A stretch of DNA of 64,000 nt from contig NZ_BMOC01000015.1 of NCBI RefSeq assembly GCF_014646875.1, positions 1-64,000 on the forward strand, given 5' to 3'. Position numbers and translations under genes: made by a program. Source of the DNA: Halobellus salinus. Lineage in GTDB: Archaea; Halobacteriota; Halobacteria; Halobacteriales; Haloferacaceae. Shown piece after piece: positions 43,835-54,234 of the stretch. Below the pieces are notes generated by a model. It did not search any database and was not told the origin of the DNA. It saw only the letters and a program-made list of their open reading frames with translations. Each line of letters begins with the position of its first letter. Within the stretch, counting starts at the first letter, position 1.

Positions 43835-44844
43835 CGGGACACCTCCGAGTTCCCGGTGGGATCCCCCGTTTCGGGGTGGTCATCGTCGACTTTCGCCCCT
43901 GCTCCGCCGTTGTTAGGCGAGTCGGCCACCGCCGCGTCGTCCTCGGTGTACGCGAGAAACAGGTCCTCCAGCGACGCCTCCTGCGTACTGAAATCATCGA
44001 CAGGGATGCCGTCGTCTTCGAGCGTGGTGACGACCGCCGTTTTGGCGTCGCTGTCACACCCCACACGGAGCGCGTCGTCGCCGTCACGGTCGACACTGCT
44101 GACGCCCGTTAGCTCGCGGAGCTCTGCGAGCAGGCCGTCGCCGACCGCCGCGCCGACGGTGATGTGCAGTGTCGCGTCGGCGTCCGAGGCGCTCCGGAGC
44201 CCGTCGATGGAGTCGACCGCAACGAGTTCGCCACCGCGGAGGATCCCCACCCTGTCGCAGACCGCTTCGACCTGCTCGAGGATGTGACTCGAAAAAAAGA
44301 CCGTGGTGCCGCGGTCGGCCTCCGAGACCACGATCTCCCGCATCTCCTTCGCGCCGGCGGGATCCAACCCCGAAGAGGGCTCGTCGAGGATCAGGAGGTC
44401 TGGATCGCCGACGAGCGCCATCGCGAGTGCGAGGCGCTGGCGCATTCCCTTCGAGTACCCGCCGGCCTTGCGGTCGGCGGCGTCGGCAAGGCCAACCCGC
44501 TCCAACACGGCGTCGGAGTCGACGTCGACCTCCTTCGAGTCGACCGCAAACTCGACGTGGGCGCGCCCGGTCAACCGGTCGTACACGTCGAATCCTTCGG
44601 GGAGGACGCCGGTGCGTTCGCGCACGGCGATACTCTCCGCTCTCGCGTCGTGCCCCAGTACGGTCACCGCTCCCGAGGTGGGGCGGACGAAGTCGAGAAG
44701 GAGGTTGATCGTCGTCGACTTCCCCGCGCCGTTGGGGCCGAGAAACCCGAACACCTCCCCCTCTTCGACAGTCAGCGAGAGGTCAGAGACGGCGGTGACG
44801 TCCTCGAACCGCTTCGTCACCCCGTCGAGTTCGATGGCAGCCAT
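43831..44844 (-). CDS. ABC transporter ATP-binding protein
   Basis: The 337-residue protein has the usual ABC motifs: Walker A FLGPNGAGKSTTIN (about 33-46), Q-loop VRERTGVLPEGFDVYDRLTGR, signature YSKGMRQRLALA, Walker B LLILDEPSSGLDP and the switch His in FFSSHIL. A C-terminal domain of about 90 residues, ending in an Asp-rich tail, follows the core, as in the NatA/DrrA group. It drives the permease encoded directly after it. No substrate can be named. Confidence 0.9.
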   Translation of the reverse strand: MAAIELDGVTKRFEDVTAVSDLSLTVEEGEVFGFLGPNGAGKSTTINLLLDFVRPTSGAVTVLGHDARAESIAVRERTGVLPEGFDVYDRLTGRAHVEFAVDSKEVDVDSDAVLERVGLADAADRKAGGYSKGMRQRLALAMALVGDPDLLILDEPSSGLDPAGAKEMREIVVSEADRGTTVFFSSHILEQVEAVCDRVGILRGGELVAVDSIDGLRSASDADATLHITVGAAVGDGLLAELRELTGVSSVDRDGDDALRVGCDSDAKTAVVTTLEDDGIPVDDFSTQEASLEDLFLAYTEDDAAVADSPNNGGAGAKVDDDHPETGDPTGNSEVSR

Positions 44845-44943
44845 ATCCGAGGGTTGGCAGGTTCACGGATAAACGGTTTGGTGCAAGACTCAGGTCTGAG
44901 ACTCCCTGACGGGCGTTCGAGTCGGTTTCGCCGCACCGCGGAT

Positions 44944-45219
44944 TCACACCTCGTCGTCGGGGTCGTGGCCGCTACGCATCCGTTCGACCTCCGTGGCGTA
45001 CCGCTCCCGCATATCGTCGTCGTCGACTGCATCTAACTCCTCGGTGCCCACCTCAACGGCGGCGGTAGTGCCGGACCCACGCTGTCGCATAATTACCGTC
45101 GACACCTGTCGTCGGTGGGTCTGCGACCCATCGGGGGTCGCGTAGGTCATATCCACCAGTCCGCGGTCGGTGTACGTCCGTTCGACAAGCCAACACCTGA
45201 CGGCGTCCGCATCGGTCAT
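44944..45219 (-). CDS. Small haloarchaeal protein, unknown
   Basis: The product is a 91-residue acidic protein. It starts [31 protein letters not shown], and TYATPDG is a short beta pattern. A helical end ([15 protein letters not shown]) with an Asp-rich tail follows. The WLVERTY...TYATPDG pattern recalls a conserved haloarchaeal family of unknown function. It is divergent from uvrC with 74 bases between. Confidence 0.62.
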   Translation of the reverse strand: MTDADAVRCWLVERTYTDRGLVDMTYATPDGSQTHRRQVSTVIMRQRGSGTTAAVEVGTEELDAVDDDDMRERYATEVERMRSGHDPDDEV

Positions 45220-45293
45220 ATCCGGCCATCGCCTGCGACGCCTGTATAGTTACCGCGTCACGCTCAAGCCGCTTGACGCGCTACGCCGATACG

Positions 45294-47027
45294 ATGGACC
45301 GTAGCGACCTCCGTGGCCGCGCTGCGGAGCTCCCGACCGGCCCCGGCGTCTACCAGTTCCTCGGCGGTGACGACGTGCTCTACGTCGGCAAGGCCGTCGA
45401 CCTCCGCGACCGGGTCCGGTCGTACGCGGACCCGCGGAGCGAGCGGATCCGCCGGATGGTCACCCGTGCTGAGGCGGTTGACATCGCTGTCACCGACACC
45501 GAGACGCAGGCGCTCCTCCTGGAGGCGAACCTGATCAAACGCCACCAGCCGCGGTACAACGTCCGGCTGAAAGATGATAAGTCCTACCCGCTGGTCCAAC
45601 TCACCGACCACCCGATCCCGCGGATCGAGATCACCCGTGATCCCGACCCCGGCGCGACCGTCTTCGGGCCGTTCACCGACAAGGGTCGGGTCGAGACAGT
45701 GGTGAAGGCGCTCCGGGAGACCTACGGCCTCCGCGGGTGCTCGGACCACAAGTACGCCGGTCGTGACCGGCCGTGTCTCGACTACGAAGTCGGGCTCTGT
45801 ACCGCTCCTTGCACCGGCGAGATCGACGGGCCGACGTACGGGGAGGACGTCGAGTCGGTGATCCGCTTCTTTGAGGGCGAGACCGGGGTGCTGGCGGATC
45901 CGCTCCGGGACGCGATGGCGACCGCCGCGAAGTCCGAGGAGTTCGAGCGCGCGGCCAACCTCAGAGACCGACTCGACGCGGTCGAATCGTTCCACGGCGC
46001 GGGCGAGGCGGCGGTCTCCACCCATACCGACGACCGCGCGGTCGACGTCGTCGGCGTCGCGGTTGAGGGCGACGCCGCGACCGTCGCACGGCTCCATAGC
46101 GAACGCGGCCAGTTGGTCGACCGGTCCCGGCACCGACTCGACGCACCCGAGGGCGGTGAGCGATCGGCAGCCGTGCTCACCGCGTTTCTGACCCAGTACT
46201 ACGCCGAGCGGGAGCTTCCCGACGCCATCCTCACATCCGAGCGCCCGGATGACGGTGACGTGGTCGCGTGGCTGAACGCCGAAGGGGTAGACGTCCGCGT
46301 CCCGGGCGCCGGACGGGAGGCGAAGCTGGTGGATCTGGCGCTGAAGAACGCCCGGAGCGGTCCGCACCGCGGCGACGAGGTCGGGGCGCTGGCCGACGGG
46401 CTGGGGCTCTCCTCCACAACGCGGATCGAGGGCTTCGACGTGAGCCACGCCGGCGGCGACGCCGTCGTCGGGAGCAACGTCTGCTTCGTCGACGGTGCCG
46501 CCGAGAAGTCGGACTACCGGCGGAAGCGACTCTCCGACGGCAACGACGACTACGCGTCGATGCGCGAACTCGTCCGGTGGCGGGCCGAGCGCGTCGTCGA
46601 GGGGCGGGACGACAGGCCCGACCCGGGCCTGCTCTTGATCGACGGTGGCGACGGGCAGTTGGGAGCGGCGCGCGACGCGCTCTCGGAGACCGGGTGGGAC
46701 GTTCCGGCGGTCGCCCTGGCGAAAGAGCGGGAACTCGTGGTCACGCCCGACGGCGTCCACGACTGGGACAGCGACGACCCCGCGTTGCACCTCCTCCAGC
46801 GGGTCCGCGACGAGGCGCACCGCTTCGCCGTCCAGTACCACCAGACCATCCGCGACGAGGTACAGACCGTCCTCGAGGACGTCCCCGGTGTCGGCCCCGA
46901 GACCCGGGAAGCGTTGCTCCGTCGGTTCGGGAGCGTCGAGAACGTCCGGTCGGCGTCGGCCGCAGATCTGACCGACGTGCCGGGCGTGGGGGAGAAGACG
47001 GCGCGGACGATCAGCGAGCGGCTGTGA
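45294..47027 (+). CDS. uvrC: UvrABC excinuclease subunit C
   Basis: The 577-residue nuclease has the four expected parts: GIY-YIG domain ([29 protein letters not shown], about 17-45) for the 3' incision; a cysteine cluster around [26 protein letters not shown]; the UVR motif ([27 protein letters not shown]); the RNase H-like domain with [24 protein letters not shown]; and C-terminal HhH motifs. It cuts on both sides of a DNA lesion with UvrA and UvrB, which lie elsewhere. The ATG at 45294 is chosen over a TTG seven codons upstream. Confidence 0.96.
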   Translation: MDRSDLRGRAAELPTGPGVYQFLGGDDVLYVGKAVDLRDRVRSYADPRSERIRRMVTRAEAVDIAVTDTETQALLLEANLIKRHQPRYNVRLKDDKSYPLVQLTDHPIPRIEITRDPDPGATVFGPFTDKGRVETVVKALRETYGLRGCSDHKYAGRDRPCLDYEVGLCTAPCTGEIDGPTYGEDVESVIRFFEGETGVLADPLRDAMATAAKSEEFERAANLRDRLDAVESFHGAGEAAVSTHTDDRAVDVVGVAVEGDAATVARLHSERGQLVDRSRHRLDAPEGGERSAAVLTAFLTQYYAERELPDAILTSERPDDGDVVAWLNAEGVDVRVPGAGREAKLVDLALKNARSGPHRGDEVGALADGLGLSSTTRIEGFDVSHAGGDAVVGSNVCFVDGAAEKSDYRRKRLSDGNDDYASMRELVRWRAERVVEGRDDRPDPGLLLIDGGDGQLGAARDALSETGWDVPAVALAKERELVVTPDGVHDWDSDDPALHLLQRVRDEAHRFAVQYHQTIRDEVQTVLEDVPGVGPETREALLRRFGSVENVRSASAADLTDVPGVGEKTARTISERL

Positions 47028-47140
47028 TCTCTTTCGGGGCTGACAGTCGGCACACGCACACCCCACGCCGGCGTGCCGAGCAACCGCTGCCCGACGCGGG
47101 GCCGTGGCTACGTCACGCGGGGTCTGGCCCCGTACTGGGA

Positions 47141-47150
47141 TATAAAAATA
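47141..47150 (-). terminator. T-rich terminator after mdh
   Basis: On the minus strand this reads TATTTTTATA, 33-43 bases past the mdh stop, in the gap between convergent uvrC and mdh. A plus-strand reading as a TATA box has no gene to serve, so termination is the likelier role. Confidence 0.5.
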
Positions 47151-47183
47151 CGCTCGTCGGCTCGAACTGCGGCGGCAGCGGCC

Positions 47184-48098
47184 CTACGCGATCTTGTCGT
47201 ACTGCTCTGAGAGTTTCTCGGCGGCCTCGTCGAGCAGGTCGTGCTCGTAGTCGTCGAGGTCCCACTCCACGACCTCCTCGACGCCGTCGGAACCGAGCTT
47301 GACGGGAACCCCTACTGCCGTGTTGTCGTACCCGAACTCGCCGTCGAGCGGGATCGACGCCGGCAGCACCTCGCCCGTGTCGCGGAGGATAGCCTCAACG
47401 GTGTGGGCGACGCCCGTCGCGGGCCCCCACTGCGTTGCACCCTTCCGCTCGATGACGTCCATCGCGGACTCCTGGAGGTCGCCGAGGATCTCCTCGCGCT
47501 CGTCGGCGGAGAACTCGGGGTCCGCGCCGTCGACGCGGACTTTCGAGAAGACGGGGACCTGCGCGTCGCCGTGTTCGCCCAAAATCGTCGCCTCGACGTT
47601 CCGAACGGGTATGTCGAAGCGCTGGCCCAGCACGTACCGGAACCGCGCGGAATCGAGGCGGCCGCCGAACCCGATCACCGTGTGCCGGTCGCGGTCGCCG
47701 GCCTCGTAGAGGTGGCGGTTCAGCAGGTCCACCGGGTTCGAGGTCGTCACGGAGACGAAATCGTCGTTGTACTCCGCGAGCGACGACCCGATATCCGCCA
47801 TGATCGGGGCGTTGTCGCCCGCGAGGTCGATTCGCGTCTGTCCGGGTTGGCGAGGGATGCCTGCGGTGATCACCACCACGTCCGACCCCGCGGTGTCCTC
47901 GTAGCCGCCCTGAATGACTTCGGTGTTCGAGTCGTAGGCGATCCCGTGGTTCGTGTCCGCGGCCTGCCCGATCGTCTCGTCTTCCTTGTCCGGAATGTCG
48001 ACGAAGACGAGTTCGTCCACGACGTCGCGAAGCGCGAGGTTGTACCCGGCCGCGGCGCCGACCGTCCCGGCGGCACCCACCACACTTACTTTGCTCAT
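47184..48098 (-). CDS. mdh: Malate dehydrogenase (LDH-like, halophilic)
   Basis: The 304-residue acidic enzyme is the tetrameric LDH-like MDH known from halophiles. The NAD loop is [19 protein letters not shown], and [14 protein letters not shown] ends the second strand. The active site includes [12 protein letters not shown] (the mobile loop), NPVDLLNRH, and [12 protein letters not shown] with the catalytic His. It oxidises malate in the citric acid cycle. It is a single gene with its own start region: a TTTAAT box lies about 35 bases upstream. Confidence 0.95.
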   Translation of the reverse strand: MSKVSVVGAAGTVGAAAGYNLALRDVVDELVFVDIPDKEDETIGQAADTNHGIAYDSNTEVIQGGYEDTAGSDVVVITAGIPRQPGQTRIDLAGDNAPIMADIGSSLAEYNDDFVSVTTSNPVDLLNRHLYEAGDRDRHTVIGFGGRLDSARFRYVLGQRFDIPVRNVEATILGEHGDAQVPVFSKVRVDGADPEFSADEREEILGDLQESAMDVIERKGATQWGPATGVAHTVEAILRDTGEVLPASIPLDGEFGYDNTAVGVPVKLGSDGVEEVVEWDLDDYEHDLLDEAAEKLSEQYDKIA

Positions 48099-48153
48099 AT
48101 CCGGTGAAATGGTCGGACGCGCCGGATTAAACGCTTCGGAAGTGTGGTGACTG

Positions 48154-48783
<630 letters not shown>

Positions 48784-48891
48784 ATTCGGAGGTTTGACCC
48801 GACCGTACTAAAACTACGAGCCGAACCGTCCTGCTTACTCCCTGGTTCGGATCCCGCGTGCCGGTTCGCTCGTCACTGCGTTCCTCGCTGT

Positions 48892-48975
48892 ACGGGCGCG
48901 ACGGGACTCCCACGAGTGAAACGAGTGGGAGGTCGTCGCGGGAGTGGAATCTTTGATTTCACGGGCGCGACGGGA
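48892..48975. repeat. 15-base direct repeat: duplicated tRNA 3' end
   Basis: ACGGGCGCGACGGGA at 48892-48906 is identical to 48961-48975, which is the 3' end of tRNA-Arg (minus strand). The 69-base interval carries two hairpins (CCCACGAG-TGAAA-CGAGTGGG-type, and GGAATC-TTT-GATTTC). A second copy of a tRNA tail is what an integration event leaves. Confidence 0.7.
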
Positions 48976-49035
48976 TTCGAACCCGCGACCATCGGATTAG
49001 AAGTCCGACGCTCTGTCCGACTGAGCTACGCGCCC
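48963..49035 (-). tRNA. tRNA-Arg (UCU)
   Basis: Read on the minus strand, the 73-base cloverleaf has acceptor GGGCGCG pairing with CGCGCCC, a D-arm (GCTCAGTCGGACAGAGC), an anticodon stem TCGGA/TCCGA around loop CTTCTAA with anticodon TCT, and a T-arm GCGGG-TTCGAAT-CCCGT. The CCA is not encoded. It reads AGA (and AGG by wobble) codons, rare in this genome. Confidence 0.96.
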
Positions 49036-49145
49036 TCGTCGGAGTCCTCACGCCGGCGGGTGAAAAGGAATACGGGTTCCGAGTCCGCCGCCCGCAGCGC
49101 CCCCGAACGGAACTCGTAAGGTCGGGACCCGTGAATCCGCAGGTA

Positions 49146-49813
<668 letters not shown>

Positions 49814-49817
<4 letters not shown>

Positions 49818-50227
49818 TCTACCGGATCGACGCCCGGGTTGTCGCGCCGGTCACCGACACCGAGGTGACCGACCGCGTCGAAGACGCTGTCCGGAACCTG
49901 TTTCCCGATGTGGAGTTCGATCACGTTGAGGGCGAACTCGTCGGCGAGACCCACTCCTTGGAGCGGTTCTCCGAGCGCCTCCACGATCAGGAGATCCTCG
50001 ACACCGCCCGCCGGGAGTTCTTCAAAGGTGCTGACGACGACGGATTCCGGTTCTCGCTGAAGAAACAGGCCGCGTTCAAATCTGTGATCAACTTCGCCGT
50101 GGGCAACCCCGACGAACTCGGTGATATCGAGGTCGCGGTGACCGTCCACGACCCCGACGTGGAGGCGTACATCGATTATGTCGCGCCGCCGACCGAGGAC
50201 GGAACCCCAATCGACGCCGACAGGTAG
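49814..50227 (+). CDS. RNA-binding protein of the COG1325 (UPF0201-like) family
   Basis: The 137-residue product starts IYRIDARVVAPVTDTEVTDRVEDAVRNLFPDVEFDH, the typical opening of COG1325, often described as an exosome-associated or predicted RNA-binding protein. FRFSLKKQAAFKSVINFAV and VAVTVHDPDVEAYIDYVAPPTEDG are further conserved blocks. It starts with GTG overlapping the stop of the kinase gene and is co-translated with it. Biochemical role is not established. Confidence 0.82.
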
Positions 50228-50239
50228 CGCCTGCCGCCG

Positions 50240-51280
50240 CTACACCGGCGCGAGCAGCACCACCAGCGCGACCGCGATGAACACGATCTTCAGCGCGGTG
50301 TTGACCGCGATCACCTTCGATCCGAACCGCGGCCCCCAGATGCCGTACTGGAACGGGATCGACCGCTTGAACGTCGACACAGCGAAGGAGATGATCCCCC
50401 CGAGCAGCATCGTCGCCACCGCGGTCCGGGGGGTGAACGTCCCCTCGATCATCGGTGCGATGGTCGCGGCACCCGCGGTGGTGTCGAACGCGAACACCGC
50501 GATCACCGGGAGCGCCGCCCCCGGGAGCCCGAGTAGCGCGGTCAGCGGCTCCGCAACCCCGGTGACCGACCGGAGGTCCTGTGTCTCGACAAGGAGCGTG
50601 ACCAGCACGTAGACGACCGCCAGCCGCGGCACGATCCGCTTCAGCTTCGGCCAGGTCTTCCCGGCGGCCGTGCGGAGGACAACCCGCGGCGACTCGTGGT
50701 CGTCCGCTCCGTCGGCCCGCGCCCCGCCGTCCGGCGCACTCTCGGGTCGGTCGGTGTCGTCGCCCGGTTCGTCCGTCGTCACGTCTACCGCCCCACCGGA
50801 TGCACGCGCCCGCGGCAACAACACCGCCCCGGCGGCGACGCCGACGACCGTGATCGCGGCCGCGATCGCCGCGCGGGCGCCGACGTAGAGCACCCCCGTT
50901 TCGACCCCGAGGATCGGGATCAACACCGGGGCGTAGAACGTGAAGATGTGCTGGACGAACCCGAAGAACGTGTTCATCGTGACCGCGATCAGCGTCTCGA
51001 CGTCGTCGAGCCGCCCCGACTCCCGGAAGTCCGCGAGCATCCCGTAGCCCGCCGTGGTCGACGCCGCAGTCGTGACAATCGCAGTCCCGACCTCGTCAGG
51101 GAGGTTCGCCGGCCGGGTGAGGTACTTCGAGAACGTCGCAACCGCCTCGACCGCCCCGAACCCGACCGCGACGTTCGCGAGAAACACCCCGACGCCGATC
51201 AGGGCCGCAATCCGGGCGACTCGCGGCGCTACCTCGACGAGAACGGGCCAGACGGCATCGACAAACGCGGCCGGTTGCAC
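50240..51280 (-). CDS. GATE (nucleoside-recognition) domain membrane protein
   Basis: The protein of about 346 residues has two GATE domains of several helices. The first, with SKYLTRPANLPDEVGTAIVTTAASTTAGYGML (about 54-85), carries the family TTAGYG loop. The second half has DTTAGAATIAPMIEGTFTPRTAVATMLLGG. A hydrophilic linker of about 50 residues, rich in Asp and Gly, joins them. Homologues include spore maturation proteins and nucleoside carriers; the role here is unknown. Start GTG at 51280; a GTG at 51301 would add seven residues. Confidence 0.78.
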   Translation of the reverse strand: MQPAAFVDAVWPVLVEVAPRVARIAALIGVGVFLANVAVGFGAVEAVATFSKYLTRPANLPDEVGTAIVTTAASTTAGYGMLADFRESGRLDDVETLIAVTMNTFFGFVQHIFTFYAPVLIPILGVETGVLYVGARAAIAAAITVVGVAAGAVLLPRARASGGAVDVTTDEPGDDTDRPESAPDGGARADGADDHESPRVVLRTAAGKTWPKLKRIVPRLAVVYVLVTLLVETQDLRSVTGVAEPLTALLGLPGAALPVIAVFAFDTTAGAATIAPMIEGTFTPRTAVATMLLGGIISFAVSTFKRSIPFQYGIWGPRFGSKVIAVNTALKIVFIAVALVVLLAPV

Positions 51281-51350
51281 GCCCCAATGTCGACACCTCA
51301 CCGACTAATCGGCATCGGTTCGAGCCCTCGCCGGTCAGCGACGACTCCCA

Positions 51351-51908
51351 TCACAGCACGACCTGTGCGGTGCCGACGAGTACCACCACGCCGAGCACGT
51401 CGCAGACGTTGGTGACGACCGGGATGACCACGTCGTCGGGGTCGAGTTCGAGCCGGTAGGCGATGTAGGTCACCGTAACCGTGACCACAACGGCGAGCAC
51501 CGCGAGTACGAGCCCCGACGCGACCGCGATCGTGACCACTGTCGCCGGCGACAGCCGGGTCCCGCCGGTGAGCGCGGTCAGCCCCCACGCCCCGACCCCA
51601 ACGGCCGGAAACAGCGTGAGCGCGAGCGCGACTGTCGCGATAGCGTTGCCCCCGAGGCGGTCGTCCGTCGGGTCGAACGACAGCGTCCCCAGGTGCAACG
51701 CGGTCGAGAGCCGCGCGGCGAGAATGCTTCCGAGGTTGCCCGCGCTCCCGATGGTGACCGGGATCAGCGCGAGGAGGCTCGGAAACCGAAGGAGTTGGGC
51801 CTCGAACCGCCCGAGTACCAGCCCGCTGCCGACTTCGACCAGCGTCAACACGAGCAACACCGGCAGCATCGCCCGCGAGATCGCGCGGACGGTCCACGCG
51901 GTGGCCAC
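51351..51908 (-). CDS. MgtE-like membrane domain protein (half 2)
   Basis: The 185-residue protein consists only of the five-helix MgtE membrane domain, with PVTIGSAGNLGSILAARLSTALHLG (about 50-74) matching the ion-path GN...G region. It lacks the cytosolic N and CBS domains that regulate full-length MgtE. It starts with GTG directly after the TGA of the preceding half gene, so the two are translated as a pair and probably assemble together to carry Mg or other divalent ions. Confidence 0.82.
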   Translation of the reverse strand: MATAWTVRAISRAMLPVLLVLTLVEVGSGLVLGRFEAQLLRFPSLLALIPVTIGSAGNLGSILAARLSTALHLGTLSFDPTDDRLGGNAIATVALALTLFPAVGVGAWGLTALTGGTRLSPATVVTIAVASGLVLAVLAVVVTVTVTYIAYRLELDPDDVVIPVVTNVCDVLGVVVLVGTAQVVL

Positions 51909-52490
51909 TCACACCACCCCGCCGACGGCCAGCACCAGCCTGACCGCGCCGAGCAAAAAGAGCACGCCGAACACGTCGCCGGTGGTGGTCACGAGCGGCC
52001 CCACCAGGGCGTCGGGGTCGCGGCCGCGCCTGAAGCCGGCGAAGACCGCCGTGACGACCACCGCCGAGAGCGCGACCCCGGAGAACACCCCGGCGAGGAC
52101 CGCAATCGCGACGAGGACCGGGAGCGGAGCCACCGGAGCCCCGAGGGTAGTGAGGATCGCGAACGCGGCCACCGCGGCGAACGTCGACGCCAACAGGCCG
52201 TTCGCCAGCGCCGCGGCGACCGCCGCCCGAAGCCGCTCGTCGCCGGCGCGGATCCGCGGCTCAACCAGGCCCTGATGGAGCGCGGTCGAGATCCGTGCCC
52301 CCAGCGACCCGTAGACGTTACCGCGGGTCGCGAGCAGCGCGGGGACTACCACGAGGAGTCCGGGCACCGCGCGGAGTTCCCCCCGCATCCCGCCGAGAAC
52401 GACGCCGGCAAGCAGGCCGCCGACGAGACTGGCCGACAGCGCCGGAAGCGCCTCGCGGTAGGCCTCGCTTGCGGCGTCCCGGACGCTCAT
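51909..52490 (-). CDS. MgtE-like membrane domain protein (half 1)
   Basis: The 193-residue protein consists of the MgtE membrane domain: LVVVPALLATRGNVYGSLGARISTALHQG (about 46-74) with the conserved GN and R-STA-H pattern, followed by four more helices. No CBS domain is attached. The ATG at 52490 gives a typical short acidic start (MSVRDAASEAYREALP). Its stop directly touches the start of the second half. Paired half-size MgtE proteins are a haloarchaeal theme. Transport is presumed, not shown. Confidence 0.83.
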   Translation of the reverse strand: MSVRDAASEAYREALPALSASLVGGLLAGVVLGGMRGELRAVPGLLVVVPALLATRGNVYGSLGARISTALHQGLVEPRIRAGDERLRAAVAAALANGLLASTFAAVAAFAILTTLGAPVAPLPVLVAIAVLAGVFSGVALSAVVVTAVFAGFRRGRDPDALVGPLVTTTGDVFGVLFLLGAVRLVLAVGGVV

Positions 52491-52584
52491 ACGATCACGG
52501 TAACGGCGCGGGGTAAAAAGTCGGACTGTTGTCGACGGCGACTGTGGCCGGGGCGCTCGGGTATGCCGGCAGCGACCCACCTGA

Positions 52585-53988
52585 CTATCCGAACGGACCC
52601 AGACCGCCGCCACCGCCACCGAGTCCGCCCATCCCGCCGCCACCGCCGTTCTGAATCTTCTTCATCATCCGCTGCATGTCTCCTTCACCCATCCCCTGGA
52701 ACTGCTGGATGGTCTGTTCCATCATCTTGTGCTGCTGGAGGAGTTCCTGGACTGTCTCCTCGTCCTCGCCGGCGCCGCGGGCGATCCGACGGACCCGGGA
52801 AGCCCCGATCGACCGTGGGTTCTCCAGTTCGTCGTCGGTCATGGAGTCCATGATCACGTCGAAGGCCCGCATCCGATCCTGGGTCACGTCCATGGCGTCG
52901 TCGGGGAGTTCGTCCATCATCCCGCCGCCGAGACCGGGGATCATGTCCATCACCTGGTCAAGGGGACCCATCTTGTTCATGGCTTCCATCTGCTTTTGCA
53001 TGTCTTTGAGGGTGAACGATCCCTCCATGATGTCCTCGGGCTCCCAGTCGTCCTCTTCATCCCCGGTCTCGGCCATCGCGCGCTCGACCCGCTCGGAGAG
53101 CTGTTTCAGATCGCCCATCCCCAGGAGCCGGGAAATGAACCCGTTGGGCTCGAAGCGCTCGATGTCTTGGACGGTCTCGCCGGTCCCCAAAAAGGCGATC
53201 GACGACCCCGTTTCGTTGACCGCAGTCAGCGCGCCGCCACCCTTCGCGGTCCCGTCGAGTTTGGTGACGACGACGCCGCCGATCCCGATGGCGTCGTCGA
53301 ACTCCCGGGCCTGCTCTTCGGCGCCCTGCCCGATCGCGGCGTCGAGCACCAACAGCGAGCGGTCCGGGTCGACCGTGCTTTCGATCTCTTCGATCTCCGC
53401 GATCAGGTCGTCTTCTAGGGCGTGCCGCCCCGCAGTGTCGACGATGTGGACGTCGGCGTCTTCGGTCGCTTCGAGGCCGTCACGCGCGATCCGGACGGGA
53501 TCGTCCTCGTCGGGGTCGCCGTAGAACGAGACCTCCGCACGCTCGCACATCTGCTCGGCTTGGTCGTACGCCCCGGGCCGGAAGGTGTCGGTCTGGATCA
53601 CGGCCGGCCGGAGCCCCTTCTTCGAGAACCACCACGCCATCTTGGCGGCGCTCGTGGTCTTTCCCGACCCCTGGAGCCCCGCGAGCAGGATGGTCTGTGA
53701 TTCCAGGGGGAGGTCGGTCGACTCGCCCACCAGGTCGACCAGCTCCTCGTAGACGATCCGGAGGACGTGATCCCGCGCGGAGGTGCCGGCGGGCGGCTCC
53801 TCGCCGGTCGCGCGCTCCTCGATCGAGGCGGAGAGGTCCATGACGAGGGTGACCTCCACGTCGGCCGACAGGAGCGACCGCTGGATCTCCTTGATGATCT
53901 CCTCGACGTCGTCCTCGTCGAGGCGGGATTTCCCCTGTAGCTTGTCGAGACTGCTGCGGAGGGAACTCCCGAGGTTGTCGAGTACCAT
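52585..53988 (-). CDS. ffh: Signal recognition particle GTPase SRP54
   Basis: The 467-residue SRP54 has N, G and M domains. P-loop [16 protein letters not shown] (about 104-119), [29 protein letters not shown] and [13 protein letters not shown] form the G domain. The M domain (about 300-440) is rich in methionine ([32 protein letters not shown]) for signal peptides and 7S RNA. The end is a glycine run. It delivers nascent membrane proteins to FtsY. The gene follows ftsY with a 246-base gap that shows no other gene. Confidence 0.97.
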   Translation of the reverse strand: MVLDNLGSSLRSSLDKLQGKSRLDEDDVEEIIKEIQRSLLSADVEVTLVMDLSASIEERATGEEPPAGTSARDHVLRIVYEELVDLVGESTDLPLESQTILLAGLQGSGKTTSAAKMAWWFSKKGLRPAVIQTDTFRPGAYDQAEQMCERAEVSFYGDPDEDDPVRIARDGLEATEDADVHIVDTAGRHALEDDLIAEIEEIESTVDPDRSLLVLDAAIGQGAEEQAREFDDAIGIGGVVVTKLDGTAKGGGALTAVNETGSSIAFLGTGETVQDIERFEPNGFISRLLGMGDLKQLSERVERAMAETGDEEDDWEPEDIMEGSFTLKDMQKQMEAMNKMGPLDQVMDMIPGLGGGMMDELPDDAMDVTQDRMRAFDVIMDSMTDDELENPRSIGASRVRRIARGAGEDEETVQELLQQHKMMEQTIQQFQGMGEGDMQRMMKKIQNGGGGGMGGLGGGGGGLGPFG

Positions 53989-54234
53989 TACCCCGGTCTA
54001 CGCCGCCGCCCGGGTAAAGCCTTTTTCTGCGGGCCCGAACGCCGACACGCCTATCGATCCTCCTGACGCCGGCCCGGCGGCCGCGCACCTGGGCGTCGTC
54101 GCGGCTGCGTCGGCCGCGCGCCCCCGCCGCTGACACGGGTCCGTCGGCTCGGTGGCGGCGCGATGATCGTGCCGGGCGTCGCGCTGGTGGTCGAGAGAGT
54201 CGACGCGGCGGGGGCGCCGCGCCCGATCGTCCGC

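Noticed and set aside
45264-47066. Open frame of 600 codons antisense to uvrC
   Set aside because: UvrC domains are complete on the plus strand; the antisense frame has no recognisable motif.
47141-47150. TATA box for an unknown RNA
   Set aside because: It lies between convergent genes with no downstream plus-strand gene; on the minus strand it is a T-run right after mdh, fitting termination.
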